Origin: an uncultured Rhodospirillaceae bacterium
GTDB taxonomy: Bacteria; Pseudomonadota; Alphaproteobacteria; Rhodospirillales; Magnetospirillaceae
Direction of reading: 5' to 3'
Assembly (NCBI GenBank): GCA_937887565.1
Contig: CALABS010000077.1
Location: forward strand, 186,001 to 250,000
DNA: 64,000 nt
Shown: positions 34,709-43,456 of the stretch, one piece after another
Layout of the letters: each line of letters opens with the position of its first letter
Position numbering within the stretch: the stretch's first letter is position 1
The notes under the pieces: model-generated
Database searches by the model: none
What the model was told of the DNA's origin: nothing
Seen by the model: only the letters and a program-made list of their open reading frames with translations
Program-made: the position numbers and the translations under genes

Positions 34709-36247
34709 TTACCGGAAGAGGCTGAGCACCGACTGCTCGGCCTGGCCGGCGAAGGACAGCGCCTGGATACCCAGCTGCTGGCGGGTCTGCAGGGCCAGCA
34801 GGTTCGCGCCTTCCTCGTTGATGTCCGCCAGGGTCAGCTTGGACGCGCCGGCGGTCAGCGTGTTGACGTAGGACTCGGTGAAGTCCAGGCGGGTCTGGAG
34901 CAGGGCCACGTTGGAACCGAGCTTCTGGGCTTCGGTGCGCAGCGTGGTCAGCGTGTTGTCCAGTTCCGTCAGGATGGCGCTCAGGGTGTCGGAGTCGCCG
35001 GCCTTCACGTAGTCGAAGACTTCGGTGGATCCGGTGATCGACCCCAGGGCGACGCCCATGTCGTTGGTGGTGACGGCCGTGGTGGTGGCCGCCGTGGCGA
35101 GGGTGTAGCCGGTGTTCGCCGCCAGGAAGACGAAGTCCGCCGAGCCGGCGTCGACGGCGGTGAAGTTGGCGGTCGCCACCGCGACGGTGAAGGTCTGGCC
35201 CGCCGACAGGGTGACGGACTGGCCGGAACCGACGCTGAAGCTCAGCGCGGCAGTCGAGATGCCACTCACCGAGATGCCTTGGCCGGAGCCGGCGTTGGCG
35301 GTGGTGAAGGTGTAGCTCGGGCCGTTGTAGGTGAAGGTGATGACTTCACCACCCGACATCGCGGCGCTGATATTGCCGTTGTTCGCCGAACCACCGCCAT
35401 CGACGACCGCGAAGTTCATCGCATTGCTGGCCACGGTGGTGAAGCCGGCGCCGGTGGTGGTGGTCGCGACGTTGATGGTGACAGTGGCGCCCTGGCTGAC
35501 CACTTGGTCACCCATGACCGAAACGGTCAAGGACGAGGTGCCGTAGGCGAAACTCAGGTTGCCCGAGGCCGAGCTGTAGGTGGTCGTCGGACCCTGCCAA
35601 GTGATGGTGATCGCGCCGCCGGCAGTGATGCCCTCGCCGAAGGTGCCGGCGGAGACGTTGCTCAGCACGTTGGCGGTGCCGGCCGCCGCATAGGTGTTGG
35701 CATCGATGGCCTGGGTCGACCAGCCCTTCTGCTCGGTGATGTTCAGGCCCTGGCTGCCGACGGTGATGTCCACCGAGCTGACGGACAGGCGGCTGGCGGT
35801 GTCGTTCGAGAACTCGACCGACAGGGTGGTGCCGGTGCCGTTGATCAGGTTGGTGCCCTGATAGGTGGAATCCGACGCCAGGTTGTTGATCTGGGTGCGG
35901 AGATCGTTGAACTGCGAGATGAGGTCGGACATCTGGCCAACGGTGGCCGACTTCATCGAGTTCACGATACCCTTCATCTGGCGGACCAGCTTCTCGATCG
36001 CGTTCACGCCATCGAGGGCGGCGGTGACCGTGCTGACGCCCTGGTCGATGCTGGACTTCTTCTCGGTGAAGTCGTAGGCGCGATCGCTGAGGCCCTTGGC
36101 CTGGAAGTACGCGACCGGGTCATCGACCGGACCGGCGACCTTCAGGCCCGTCGACAGACGGCCCTGGGTGCGTTCGACGAGCTTGGTGGTGTTCTGCAGC
36201 GACAGGAGGCTATCGCGGACCGCAGCGGTAAGAGTGATGTCAGCCAT
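34709..36247 (-). CDS. flagellin
   Basis: The filament subunit, 512 residues. The N-terminal D0/D1 region (MADITLTAAVRDSLLSLQNTT, then RLSTGLKVAGPVDDPVAYFQAKGLSDRA) and the C-terminal coil (LGSNVALLQTRLDFTESYVNTL, ending SVLSLFR) are conserved. The outer part (about 150-395) is Ser/Thr/Gly-rich with almost no charge and offers many O-glycosylation sites. It is the expected target of Maf at 53464. GGAGAAGCC precedes the ATG. It is monocistronic, with its own promoter and terminator; FlbT and FlaF are expected to act on its mRNA or product. It is the only clear flagellin in the window. Confidence 0.95.
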   Translation of the reverse strand: MADITLTAAVRDSLLSLQNTTKLVERTQGRLSTGLKVAGPVDDPVAYFQAKGLSDRAYDFTEKKSSIDQGVSTVTAALDGVNAIEKLVRQMKGIVNSMKSATVGQMSDLISQFNDLRTQINNLASDSTYQGTNLINGTGTTLSVEFSNDTASRLSVSSVDITVGSQGLNITEQKGWSTQAIDANTYAAAGTANVLSNVSAGTFGEGITAGGAITITWQGPTTTYSSASGNLSFAYGTSSLTVSVMGDQVVSQGATVTINVATTTTGAGFTTVASNAMNFAVVDGGGSANNGNISAAMSGGEVITFTYNGPSYTFTTANAGSGQGISVSGISTAALSFSVGSGQSVTLSAGQTFTVAVATANFTAVDAGSADFVFLAANTGYTLATAATTTAVTTNDMGVALGSITGSTEVFDYVKAGDSDTLSAILTELDNTLTTLRTEAQKLGSNVALLQTRLDFTESYVNTLTAGASKLTLADINEEGANLLALQTRQQLGIQALSFAGQAEQSVLSLFR

Positions 36248-36318
36248 GATGGCTTCTCCATTCTAGAGAGGTCAGAGGTGCTTCTCACTTCTGGGGCAGC
36301 TTCGCAGCCCAGTGGAAA

Positions 36319-36326
36319 TTATAGGC
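36319..36326 (-). promoter_or_regulatory. possible flagellin promoter -10 element
   Basis: On the minus strand GCCTATAA lies 72 bases upstream of the flagellin ATG and differs at one base from the sigma28 -10 box GCCGATAA. TATAAT within it also fits a housekeeping -10, with TTTACC 16 bases before it. No clean TAAA box is found at the sigma28 distance, so the sigma class is uncertain. The AT-rich stretch at 36311-36360 supports a promoter here. Confidence 0.4.
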
Positions 36327-36364
36327 AGCCAACCGTTTAGGTAAAGTAAATTTCTTTTGGGGGG

Positions 36365-36988
36365 TCAAAGTGGTCGCGCCGGAACGCCGACGACGGTCGC
36401 TCCCGGCGCCACGTCGTGGATCACCGCCGCGCCGGCGCCGATCACCGCGCCGGCGCCGACGGTGATGCCGTGGATGATGCTGGCGCCGATGCCGACATAG
36501 ACGTCCTCGCCGCAGGTGACCGTCCCGCCGAGATGGGCGCCGGGGCCCACCTGCACGCCGTCGCCCAGGGTGCAGTCGTGGTCGATGGTGGCGCCCGTGT
36601 TGACGATGCAATAGGTACCGGCGCGGGTGCCGGGATTGACCGCCGCCGTCGCCATGACCACGCTGCCCGGTCCCAGCTCCGCCCGGCGCGATACCGCTGC
36701 GGTGGGATGGATGGCCACCGCCAGGATGCCGCCCCGGGCGGTGACGGCGGCGGCAAGCCTGCGCCGCACGGACTGGGAGCCGACCGCTGGAAGGAAACGA
36801 TGGGCGGCGACGAAGGCGGGGTCGTCCAGGAGAATGTCGCCGCCCAGCACCTCCACCCCGTCGACCAGCGATCCCGCCGGGCGGCCGGAATCCAGGAAGC
36901 CCGCTACCGGCAGCCTCGCCTCGATGCAGATGTCGAGGACGACGCGCCCATGGCCGCCCGCCCCCAGGATCACGATGCCGCCGTTCAT
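36365..36988 (-). CDS. NeuD/PglD-family sugar acyltransferase (LegH candidate)
   Basis: The 207-residue protein has an N-terminal nucleotide-sugar-binding part (IVILGAGGHGRVVLDIC) and a left-handed beta-helix of hexapeptide repeats from about residue 95. The catalytic His is in TGATIDHDCTLGDGVQVGPGAHLGG, and it ends GVPARPL. PglD, NeuD and LegH use acetyl-CoA to acetylate an amino or hydroxyl group of UDP/GDP-sugars or sialic acids. It lies between flagellin and legG and is divergent from the latter. N-acetylation of the 4-amino sugar made by LegC is the most likely job. Confidence 0.78.
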   Translation of the reverse strand: MNGGIVILGAGGHGRVVLDICIEARLPVAGFLDSGRPAGSLVDGVEVLGGDILLDDPAFVAAHRFLPAVGSQSVRRRLAAAVTARGGILAVAIHPTAAVSRRAELGPGSVVMATAAVNPGTRAGTYCIVNTGATIDHDCTLGDGVQVGPGAHLGGTVTCGEDVYVGIGASIIHGITVGAGAVIGAGAAVIHDVAPGATVVGVPARPL

Positions 36989-37075
36989 GCGCGGTGTCCG
37001 TTAAGGAAAGTGAAAGAAACCTTGCCTGATGGTGATCATTGTCGATCGAAATCCCTCGCAACCGCAAGGCGGGTC

Positions 37076-38236
37076 ATGAAAGTCTGCGTCGTCACCGGCA
37101 GCCGCGCCGAGTATGGCCTGCTCCAGTGGGTCATGCATGACCTGCATGCCGACCCCGGGTTCGAATTGCGGGTGGTGGTGGCGGGGGGGCACGTGTCGCC
37201 GGCTTTCGGCATGACGTGGCGCGAGATCGAGCGCGACGGGTTCGAGGTCTCGGCCAAGGTGGAGATGCTGCTCGCCGCCGACACCCCGGTCGCCACGGCC
37301 AAGTCCATGGCCCTGGGCACGATCGGCTTCGCCGAGGCTTTCGACCGCCTTTCCCCCGATCTGGTGATGATCCTGGGCGACCGCTTCGAGATGCTGGCCG
37401 CCGCTCAGGCGGCGTTGGTCGCGCGCATCCCCATTGCCCACATCGCCGGCGGCGACACCACCGAGGGTGCGTTCGACGAGGCCATCCGCCACTCCATTAC
37501 CAAGATGGCGCACCTGCACTTCGTCACCACCGACGCCGCCGCCCGCCGGGTGCGCCAACTGGGTGAGGATCCCGCCAACGTCCATCTGGTCGGCAGTCCG
37601 GGCCTCGACCATCTGCGGCGCACGCCGCTCTTGGACCGGGCCGCCTTCGAAGCCTCGGTCGGCTTCCGTCTGCGGCCGCGCAATCTTCTGGTCACCTTCC
37701 ATCCCGTCACCCTGGACGACCGCCCCGCTGACGAACCCTTCGCAGAGCTGCTCGCCGCCCTCGACGGACTGGGCGACGGAGTGGGGCTGATCATCACCCG
37801 TCCCAATGCCGACACCTTCGGCGCCAACCTCAACCGGATGATCGACGCCTTCGCGGCAGGGCGCGGCAACGCCGTGGTTCACACCTCGCTGGGCCAGCAG
37901 CGATATCTCAGTGCCCTTTCCCACGTGGACGCCATGGTCGGCAACTCGTCGAGCGGCCTTTACGAAGCGCCCTCGTTCCGGATTCCCACCGTCAATATCG
38001 GCGACCGCCAAAAGGGGCGGGTCCGGGCCGCATCGGTGATCGACTGCGCGGCCGAGCGGACGGCCATCGCCGAGGCCATCGCCCGGGCCTTCGCCATGGA
38101 CTGCTCGGGGGTGGTCAGCCCCTACGGCGACGGTGACGCGGCGCGGCGCATCGTTGCCGTGTTGAAGGCGGTGGGCGACCCGCGCCGGCTGGTCAGGAAG
38201 GCCTTTCACGACTGGCCGGGCGAGGGAAGGGCATGA
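37076..38236 (+). CDS. legG: hydrolysing nucleotide-sugar 2-epimerase (NeuC/LegG type)
   Basis: It removes the nucleotide and inverts C2 of the GlcNAc-type precursor, giving the free ManNAc-type sugar that LegI condenses with phosphoenolpyruvate. The 386-residue product has MKVCVVTGSRAEYGLLQWVM, LVMILGDRFEMLAAAQAAL, HIAGGDTTEGAFDEAIRHSITKMAHLHF and AMVGNSSSGLYEAPSF. These are all NeuC/WecB hallmarks with the catalytic Asp, Glu and His regions intact. It opens the eight-gene operon to 45570 and overlaps legI as ATGA. GDP- versus UDP-specificity cannot be judged by eye. Confidence 0.88.
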   Translation: MKVCVVTGSRAEYGLLQWVMHDLHADPGFELRVVVAGGHVSPAFGMTWREIERDGFEVSAKVEMLLAADTPVATAKSMALGTIGFAEAFDRLSPDLVMILGDRFEMLAAAQAALVARIPIAHIAGGDTTEGAFDEAIRHSITKMAHLHFVTTDAAARRVRQLGEDPANVHLVGSPGLDHLRRTPLLDRAAFEASVGFRLRPRNLLVTFHPVTLDDRPADEPFAELLAALDGLGDGVGLIITRPNADTFGANLNRMIDAFAAGRGNAVVHTSLGQQRYLSALSHVDAMVGNSSSGLYEAPSFRIPTVNIGDRQKGRVRAASVIDCAAERTAIAEAIARAFAMDCSGVVSPYGDGDAARRIVAVLKAVGDPRRLVRKAFHDWPGEGRA

Positions 38237-39324
38237 GCCGGACCCTGGTCATCGCCGAGGCCGGCGTCAACCACAACGGCCGCCTGGATCTGGCGCTGGC
38301 GCTGGTGGACGCCGCCGCCGAGGCCGGTGCCGACGTGGTCAAGTTCCAGACCTTCAGCGCCTCGGCGTTGACCACGGGAGCGGCGGCCAAGGCGGACTAT
38401 CAGAGCGAGCGCACCGGCGCCGGTGAAAGCCAGCAGGAGATGTTGCGCCGCCTTGAACTCGACGACGCCGCCCACCGCGCCATCATCGCGCGGTGCGGCC
38501 AGCGCGGCATCCGGTTCCTGTCGACCCCCTTCGATTTCCTCAGCCTGGGCTATCTGGTGAAAGACCTCCAGGTCGACATCCTGAAGCTTCCCTCGGGCGA
38601 GGTGACCAACGGCCCCTTCCTGCTGGAGGCGGCGCGGTCGGGCCGCGACATCATCCTTTCCACCGGCATGGCGGTACCGGAGGAGATCGGGCGCGCTCTG
38701 GCGGTGCTTGCCTTCGGCTACTCGGCGCCGGCCGACGCCCGCCCCGACCGGGCGGCGCTCGACGCCGCGCTGGCGGGTGGGCGGGGCATCCTGGGCGCCA
38801 AGGTGACGCTGCTCCACTGCACCACCGCCTATCCGACCCCGTTCGAGGACGTCAATCTGCGCGCCATGGTCACCCTTGCCCGGACCTTCGGACTGCCGGT
38901 CGGCTATTCCGACCACACACCGGGCATCACCGTGCCGGTGGCGGCGGTGGCCCTGGGGGCGCGGGTGGTCGAAAAGCACCTGACGATGGATCGCTCGCTG
39001 CCGGGCCCCGACCACGCGGCGTCGCTGGAACCGGCCGAATTCGGGGCCATGATTCGTGCCATTCGCGAGACCGAGGCCGCGTTGGGGTCGCCGGACAAGC
39101 GGGTCGCCCCCAGCGAGGCGCCCAACATCCCGGTGGCGCGCAAGAGCGTGGTGGCGGCCCGCGCCATCAACCAAGGCGAAACCTTTTGCGAGGATAATCT
39201 GGCCCTGAAGCGCCCCGGAACGGGGCTGTCGCCCATGTGCTACTGGGATCTTCTCGGCCTCGCCAGCGACCGCGATTACCAGCCCGACGAGGCCATCGCC
39301 TGGCCGGGCGGCGACAACGAATGA
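38233..39324 (+). CDS. legI: nonulosonate synthase (NeuB/LegI type)
   Basis: It condenses a six-carbon amino sugar with phosphoenolpyruvate to give a nine-carbon acid sugar. The 363-residue enzyme has a TIM barrel (LVIAEAGVNHNGRLDLALALVDAAAEAGADVVKFQTF, ILSTGMA, LLHCTTAYPTPFEDVNLRAM, VGYSDHTPG). It then has EKHLTMDRSLPGPDHAASLEP, and finally an antifreeze-like SAF domain (KSVVAARAINQGETF...LALKRPGTG). The motifs for PEP and metal binding are present. It follows legG with a 4-base overlap. The closest functional assignment is legionaminate synthase because of the surrounding genes. Confidence 0.92.
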   Translation: MSRTLVIAEAGVNHNGRLDLALALVDAAAEAGADVVKFQTFSASALTTGAAAKADYQSERTGAGESQQEMLRRLELDDAAHRAIIARCGQRGIRFLSTPFDFLSLGYLVKDLQVDILKLPSGEVTNGPFLLEAARSGRDIILSTGMAVPEEIGRALAVLAFGYSAPADARPDRAALDAALAGGRGILGAKVTLLHCTTAYPTPFEDVNLRAMVTLARTFGLPVGYSDHTPGITVPVAAVALGARVVEKHLTMDRSLPGPDHAASLEPAEFGAMIRAIRETEAALGSPDKRVAPSEAPNIPVARKSVVAARAINQGETFCEDNLALKRPGTGLSPMCYWDLLGLASDRDYQPDEAIAWPGGDNE

Positions 39325-39340
39325 CGAGCGGGAGAAGACC

Positions 39341-40657
39341 GTGATCAACAAGCGTCACATCGACATCGACTTCGGCCTGTTCGCTCCGGGACTGGCCGAG
39401 GCAGAGACACGGTACGGCTTGCCGCGGGATATCCGCTTCTGCAAGTCGTGCGTGATCTCCAACCAGCGGCCCAACTCGACCGTCGAGCACAAGCACACCG
39501 CCGCCAGCGTGAAGACGACCATCCATTTCGACGAGGACGGCGTCTGCGACGCCTGCCGGCTGGCCGAGGACAAGCGCCATTCCATCGACTGGGCCCAGCG
39601 CGAGGACGAACTTCTGCGCCTGCTCGACCGCCACCGGTCGACGGACGGCAGCTTCGATTGCCTGGTGCCGGGATCGGGCGGCAAGGACAGCTTCTATGCC
39701 GCCCACGTTCTCAAATACAAATACGGCATGCATCCCCTGACGGTGACCTGGGCGCCGCACCTCTACACCGAATGGGGCTGGCAGAACCACCAGGCCTGGA
39801 TCAATGCCGGCTTCGACAATTACCTGATGACCCCCAACGCGCGGGTTCACCGGCTGGTCACCCGATTGGCGGTGGAAAAGCTGTTCCATCCGTTCCAGCC
39901 GTTCATGCTGGGCCAGAAGTTCCTGGCGCCGAAGATGGCGCAGCTGTTCAAGATTGCGCTGATCATCTACGGCGAGAACGAGGCCGAATACGGCAATCCG
40001 CGCAAGGACGCCGGGTCGGCCAAGCGCGACTACGCCTATTTCACCGCCAGGGACCGGTCGCAGATTTTTCTCGGAGGCGTGTCGCTGAAGGAACTGGAGG
40101 AGAGCTACGGTCTGGTCAACGCCGACCTGGATGCTTATCTGCCCGCCGATCCCGACGCCCTGGAGCGGCTGGGGGCCGAGGTCCACTATCTGGGCTATTA
40201 TCTGAAGTGGCATCCCCAGAGTTGCTATTACTACTCCGTCGAGCACGGCGGTTTCCGGGCCTCGCCGGAGCGGACGGTCGGGACCTACAGCAAGTACAAC
40301 AGCATCGACGACAAGATCGACGACTTCCACTACTACACCACCTGGGTCAAGTTCGGCATCGGCCGCGCCACCTACGACGCATCCCAGGAAATCCGGTCCG
40401 GCGACATCACCCGCGACGAAGGAGTCGCCCTGGTCAAGCGGTTCGACGGTGAATGGCCCGCCCGCTTCGAGAAGGAGATATGGGAATATCTCAGTATTCC
40501 CGAGAAGGAGTTTCCCGTCGCCGCCAAGATGTTCGAGCAGCCGGCCATGGATCGCGACTACTTCCTGCATCTGGCCGACCGCTTCCGCTCGCCGCATCTG
40601 TGGCAGCGTGACGGCCAGGGGCAATGGAGCCTGCGCAGGACGGTGTGGCAGGACTGA
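39341..40657 (+). CDS. N-acetyl sugar amidotransferase (WbpG/PseA/WbuX family)
   Basis: The 438-residue enzyme has a small zinc-finger start (FCKSCVIS, C34/C37, and CDAC, C69/C72) and a PP-loop ATP site SGSGGKDSFYA (112-117), then WAPHLYTEWGWQN and YYYSVEHGGF. The family turns an acetamido group into acetamidino on uronic or nonulosonic sugars. It uses ammonia made by a HisH-like glutaminase and delivered through a HisF-like partner, both encoded directly downstream. The start is GTG at 39341 with GGAGAAG upstream. It is homologous to PseA, which makes acetamidino-pseudaminate for Campylobacter flagellin. Confidence 0.86.
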   Translation: MINKRHIDIDFGLFAPGLAEAETRYGLPRDIRFCKSCVISNQRPNSTVEHKHTAASVKTTIHFDEDGVCDACRLAEDKRHSIDWAQREDELLRLLDRHRSTDGSFDCLVPGSGGKDSFYAAHVLKYKYGMHPLTVTWAPHLYTEWGWQNHQAWINAGFDNYLMTPNARVHRLVTRLAVEKLFHPFQPFMLGQKFLAPKMAQLFKIALIIYGENEAEYGNPRKDAGSAKRDYAYFTARDRSQIFLGGVSLKELEESYGLVNADLDAYLPADPDALERLGAEVHYLGYYLKWHPQSCYYYSVEHGGFRASPERTVGTYSKYNSIDDKIDDFHYYTTWVKFGIGRATYDASQEIRSGDITRDEGVALVKRFDGEWPARFEKEIWEYLSIPEKEFPVAAKMFEQPAMDRDYFLHLADRFRSPHLWQRDGQGQWSLRRTVWQD

Positions 40658-40659
40658 TC

Positions 40660-41424
40660 ATGGGAAGCGTCCGCCTCATCGCCCGCCTGGACATCAAGGC
40701 CCCCAACCTCATCAAGGGCATCCACCTCGAGGGCCTCAGGGTGGTGGGGGACCCGTCCGAGCACGCCCGCCGCTACTACGAGGCCGGCGCCGACGAGTTG
40801 CTGTACATGGACATCGTCGCCAGCCTGTACGAGCGCAACAGCCTGGAGGACCTGGTACGGCGAACCGCCAACGACATCTTCATCCCCATGACGGTGGGCG
40901 GCGGCGTACGGTCGATCAAGGACGTCGATACCCTGCTGCGGGCGGGCGCCGACAAGATCGCCATCAACACCGCCGCCGTCCGCCGTCCGGAGCTGATCAC
41001 CGAGGTGGCGCGACATTTCGGCTCGCAGTGCATGGTGGTGTCCATCGAGGCCAAGCGCCGGCGGGGTGGGGTCGGCTGGGAAGCCTATACCGACAACGGC
41101 CGCGAGCACACTGGGCTCGATGTAATCGAATGGGCCCGGCGCGCCCAGGATCTTGGGGCCGGCGAGGTGCTGCTGACCTCGGTGGACCAGGAGGGCACTC
41201 GCAAGGGTTTCGACGTGGAATTGTGCCGGGCGGTGTCGTCCGCGGTGGGCATCCCCGTCATCGCCAGCGGTGGCATGGGGACGGTGGAGCATGCCGTCGA
41301 GGTGGCGACCGGCTCGGAGGTCAGCGCGGTGGCCATGGCGCACGTGCTGCATTACGGGATCGTCGGCTTTCCGGAGGTGCGCGGCGCGCTGAATGCCGTC
41401 GGCGTCAGGACGAGGGTGCCATGA
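40660..41424 (+). CDS. HisF-like partner of the sugar amidotransferase (WbuZ/HisF2 type)
   Basis: The 254-residue TIM-barrel protein resembles the cyclase subunit of imidazole glycerol phosphate synthase. It has LIARLDIKAPNLIKGIHLEGLRVVGDP, ADELLYMDIVASLY, IFIPMTVGGGVRSIKDV, DKIAINTAAVRRP and VIASGGMGT. No histidine biosynthesis genes are near, and the first lines differ from true HisF (KAPNLIKG instead of RVVKGxxF). Its position between the PP-loop ligase and a HisH-like gene marks it as the ammonia-channelling partner of the amidotransferase. The stop overlaps the hisH-like start (ATGA). Confidence 0.85.
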   Translation: MGSVRLIARLDIKAPNLIKGIHLEGLRVVGDPSEHARRYYEAGADELLYMDIVASLYERNSLEDLVRRTANDIFIPMTVGGGVRSIKDVDTLLRAGADKIAINTAAVRRPELITEVARHFGSQCMVVSIEAKRRRGGVGWEAYTDNGREHTGLDVIEWARRAQDLGAGEVLLTSVDQEGTRKGFDVELCRAVSSAVGIPVIASGGMGTVEHAVEVATGSEVSAVAMAHVLHYGIVGFPEVRGALNAVGVRTRVP

Positions 41425-42071
41425 GCAAGGTCGCGGTCGTCGATTACGGGCTGGGCAACCTGCGCAGCGTCGCCCATGGCCTGGAACACTGCGGCGGCGA
41501 GGTGTCGCTGGTGTCCGAGGCCGCCGCCATCCGCGACGCCCACCGTCTGGTGCTGCCCGGCGTGGGCGCTTTCGAGAACGGCATGGCGGGCCTGCGCGAG
41601 CGCGGCCTGGTCGAGGCCCTTCTGGACGTCGCCGCCTCGGGCCGGCCGATGATGGGCATCTGCCTGGGGATGCAGATGCTGTTGGACCGCAGCCACGAGT
41701 TCGGCTTGTTCGACGGCCTTGGGCTGATCCCCGGCGAGGTGGTACCGGTCCCGCCCGTCGACGCCCAGGGGCGGCCGCACCGCATTCCGATCATCGGCTG
41801 GTACGAACTCTCACCGCCGGACGACGGCCCGGCCTTCGCCGCCGATGGCATCCTGGCGGGTTGTCGGCCCGGACGGTCGTGCTACTTCGTCCATTCGTTC
41901 ATGGCGCGAACCATCGACCCCGCCGACGTGGCGGCGGTCATCGACTACAACGGTGTCGCGGTCCCCGCCGCCGTGCAACGGGGCAAGGTCATCGGCTGCC
42001 AGTTCCATCCCGAGAAGAGCGGGCCGGTCGGCCTCGACATCCTGCGCCGTTTCCTGGCCATGGAGGCCTGA
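41421..42071 (+). CDS. HisH-like glutaminase of the sugar amidotransferase (WbuY/HisH2 type)
   Basis: This is a 216-residue class I glutamine amidotransferase. The catalytic Cys81 lies in MMGICLGMQMLLD, and the His-Glu pair in CQFHPEKSGPVGL. The N-terminus KVAVVDYGLGNLRSVAHGL is like HisH. It should release ammonia from glutamine for the adjacent HisF-like and PP-loop proteins. The start overlaps the hisF-like stop and the next gene begins 2 bases after its end, so the trio is tightly co-expressed. Confidence 0.87.
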   Translation: MSKVAVVDYGLGNLRSVAHGLEHCGGEVSLVSEAAAIRDAHRLVLPGVGAFENGMAGLRERGLVEALLDVAASGRPMMGICLGMQMLLDRSHEFGLFDGLGLIPGEVVPVPPVDAQGRPHRIPIIGWYELSPPDDGPAFAADGILAGCRPGRSCYFVHSFMARTIDPADVAAVIDYNGVAVPAAVQRGKVIGCQFHPEKSGPVGLDILRRFLAMEA

Positions 42072-42073
42072 CC

Positions 42074-43456
42074 ATGGCCACGGTCTGCATCCAGGGGCTG
42101 GGCTTCGTCGGCGCCGCCATGTGCGTGGCGGCGGCCGGGGCGCGCGACGCCTCGGGCAAGCCGCTGCACGACGTGGTCGGCGTCGAGCTCGATACCCCGC
42201 CGGGCCGCGATCGCGCCGGTCGCGTCAACCAGGGAACCTTCCCGTTTCCCACCTCCGATGCGGCGCTGGTGGACGGCATGCGGCGCGCGTTCGAGGCGCG
42301 CTGCCTGTCGGCGACCACCGACCCGGCGGCATTCGCCGAAGCCGACGTGATCGTGGTGGATATCGGCCTCGACATCGACCGCGGCCAAACCCCGCCCAAG
42401 TTGAAGATGGACGCCTTCACCCGCGCCATTGAGACGGTCGCCGCCCATATGAGGCCGGGCGCGCTTGTGGTTGTCGAGACCACGGTGCCGCCGGGCACCT
42501 GCGCCCGCGTGGTGGCTCCGGCCCTGGCTGCCGGATTGGTGGCGCGCGGGTTGCCGGCCGACGCCTTTCTGCTCGCCCACGCCTACGAGCGGGTGATGCC
42601 CGGCCGCGACTATCTGGCCTCGATCGTCGATTTCTGGCGCTGCTACGCCGGCCACACCCCCGAGGCGGCGGACGCCTGCGAGGGCTTCCTGTCCTCGTTC
42701 ATCAACACGGCGGAGTATCCGCTGCGGCGGCTGAGCTCGACGCTGGCCTCCGAGACCGCCAAGGTCCTGGAGAACACCTACCGCGCCACCACCATCGCCC
42801 TGATGGAGGAGTGGGGGCGTTTCGCCGAAGCGGTGGGCGTCGATCTGTTCGAGGTGATCGACGCCATCCGGGTGCGTCCCACCCATTCCAATATCCGCCA
42901 GCCCGGCTTCGGCGTCGGCGGCTATTGCCTGACCAAGGACCCGCTGTTCGCCCAGGCGGCGGCGCGCGAGTTGTTCGGCCTGGAGGTGGACTTCCCGTTC
43001 TCGACCATGGCGGTCGAGGTGAACCAGGCCATGCCGCTGGTGAGCGTCGCCAAGGTCGAGGAGCTGTTGGGCGGGCTGACCGGGCGCCGCATCCTGCTGC
43101 TGGGCATCAGCTACCGCCAGGACATCGCCGACACCCGCCATTCGCCCTCCGAGGCCTTCGTGCGGGCCGTCCGGACCAAGGGCGGAACCGTGGTCGCCCA
43201 CGATCCGCTGACCAGCCGCTGGGAGGAGATGGAGATGGACGTCGATCCGGCCGTTCCCGCCCCCGACGGCTTCGACGCGGTGGTGTTCGCGGTGCCGCAT
43301 CCGGCCTATGTCGGCATGGACGTGCTGGAATGGCTGGGAAGCGCGCGGCCGTTGGTGTTCGACGCCAATGCGGTGCTTGGACGGGAGCAGCTCGATCGAT
43401 TGCGGCGGGCCGGCCTGCGGGTCGGCGCCATCGGCCGCGGGGAGGAGGGGAGATGA
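42074..43456 (+). CDS. nucleotide-sugar 6-dehydrogenase (UGD/WecC superfamily)
   Basis: The 460-residue enzyme oxidises a nucleotide sugar at C6 in two steps to a uronic acid. Seen motifs are VCIQGLGFVGAAM (NAD site), VVVETTVPPGT, AKVLENTYRATTIALMEE with the conserved Lys, the catalytic Cys285 in GFGVGGYCLTKDP, and the third domain LLLGISYRQDIADTRHSPS. The closest layout is the UDP-N-acetyl-mannosaminuronate or GlcNAc dehydrogenase group. With the amidotransferase trio it recalls the Pseudomonas wbp locus, so a second acetamidino-uronate sugar may be made here. It overlaps the next gene as ATGA. Confidence 0.83.
   Translation: MATVCIQGLGFVGAAMCVAAAGARDASGKPLHDVVGVELDTPPGRDRAGRVNQGTFPFPTSDAALVDGMRRAFEARCLSATTDPAAFAEADVIVVDIGLDIDRGQTPPKLKMDAFTRAIETVAAHMRPGALVVVETTVPPGTCARVVAPALAAGLVARGLPADAFLLAHAYERVMPGRDYLASIVDFWRCYAGHTPEAADACEGFLSSFINTAEYPLRRLSSTLASETAKVLENTYRATTIALMEEWGRFAEAVGVDLFEVIDAIRVRPTHSNIRQPGFGVGGYCLTKDPLFAQAAARELFGLEVDFPFSTMAVEVNQAMPLVSVAKVEELLGGLTGRRILLLGISYRQDIADTRHSPSEAFVRAVRTKGGTVVAHDPLTSRWEEMEMDVDPAVPAPDGFDAVVFAVPHPAYVGMDVLEWLGSARPLVFDANAVLGREQLDRLRRAGLRVGAIGRGEEGR

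Noticed and set aside
36416..37075. Upstream extension of the legG frame
   Set aside because: It overlaps the NeuD-like gene antisense; NeuC/LegG proteins begin MKVCVVTGSRAEYG, which fits the ATG at 37076.
40660..42071. True histidine biosynthesis genes hisF and hisH
   Set aside because: No other his genes are near, and both are locked between a sugar amidotransferase and sugar dehydrogenase, the usual place of HisF2/HisH2-type partners.
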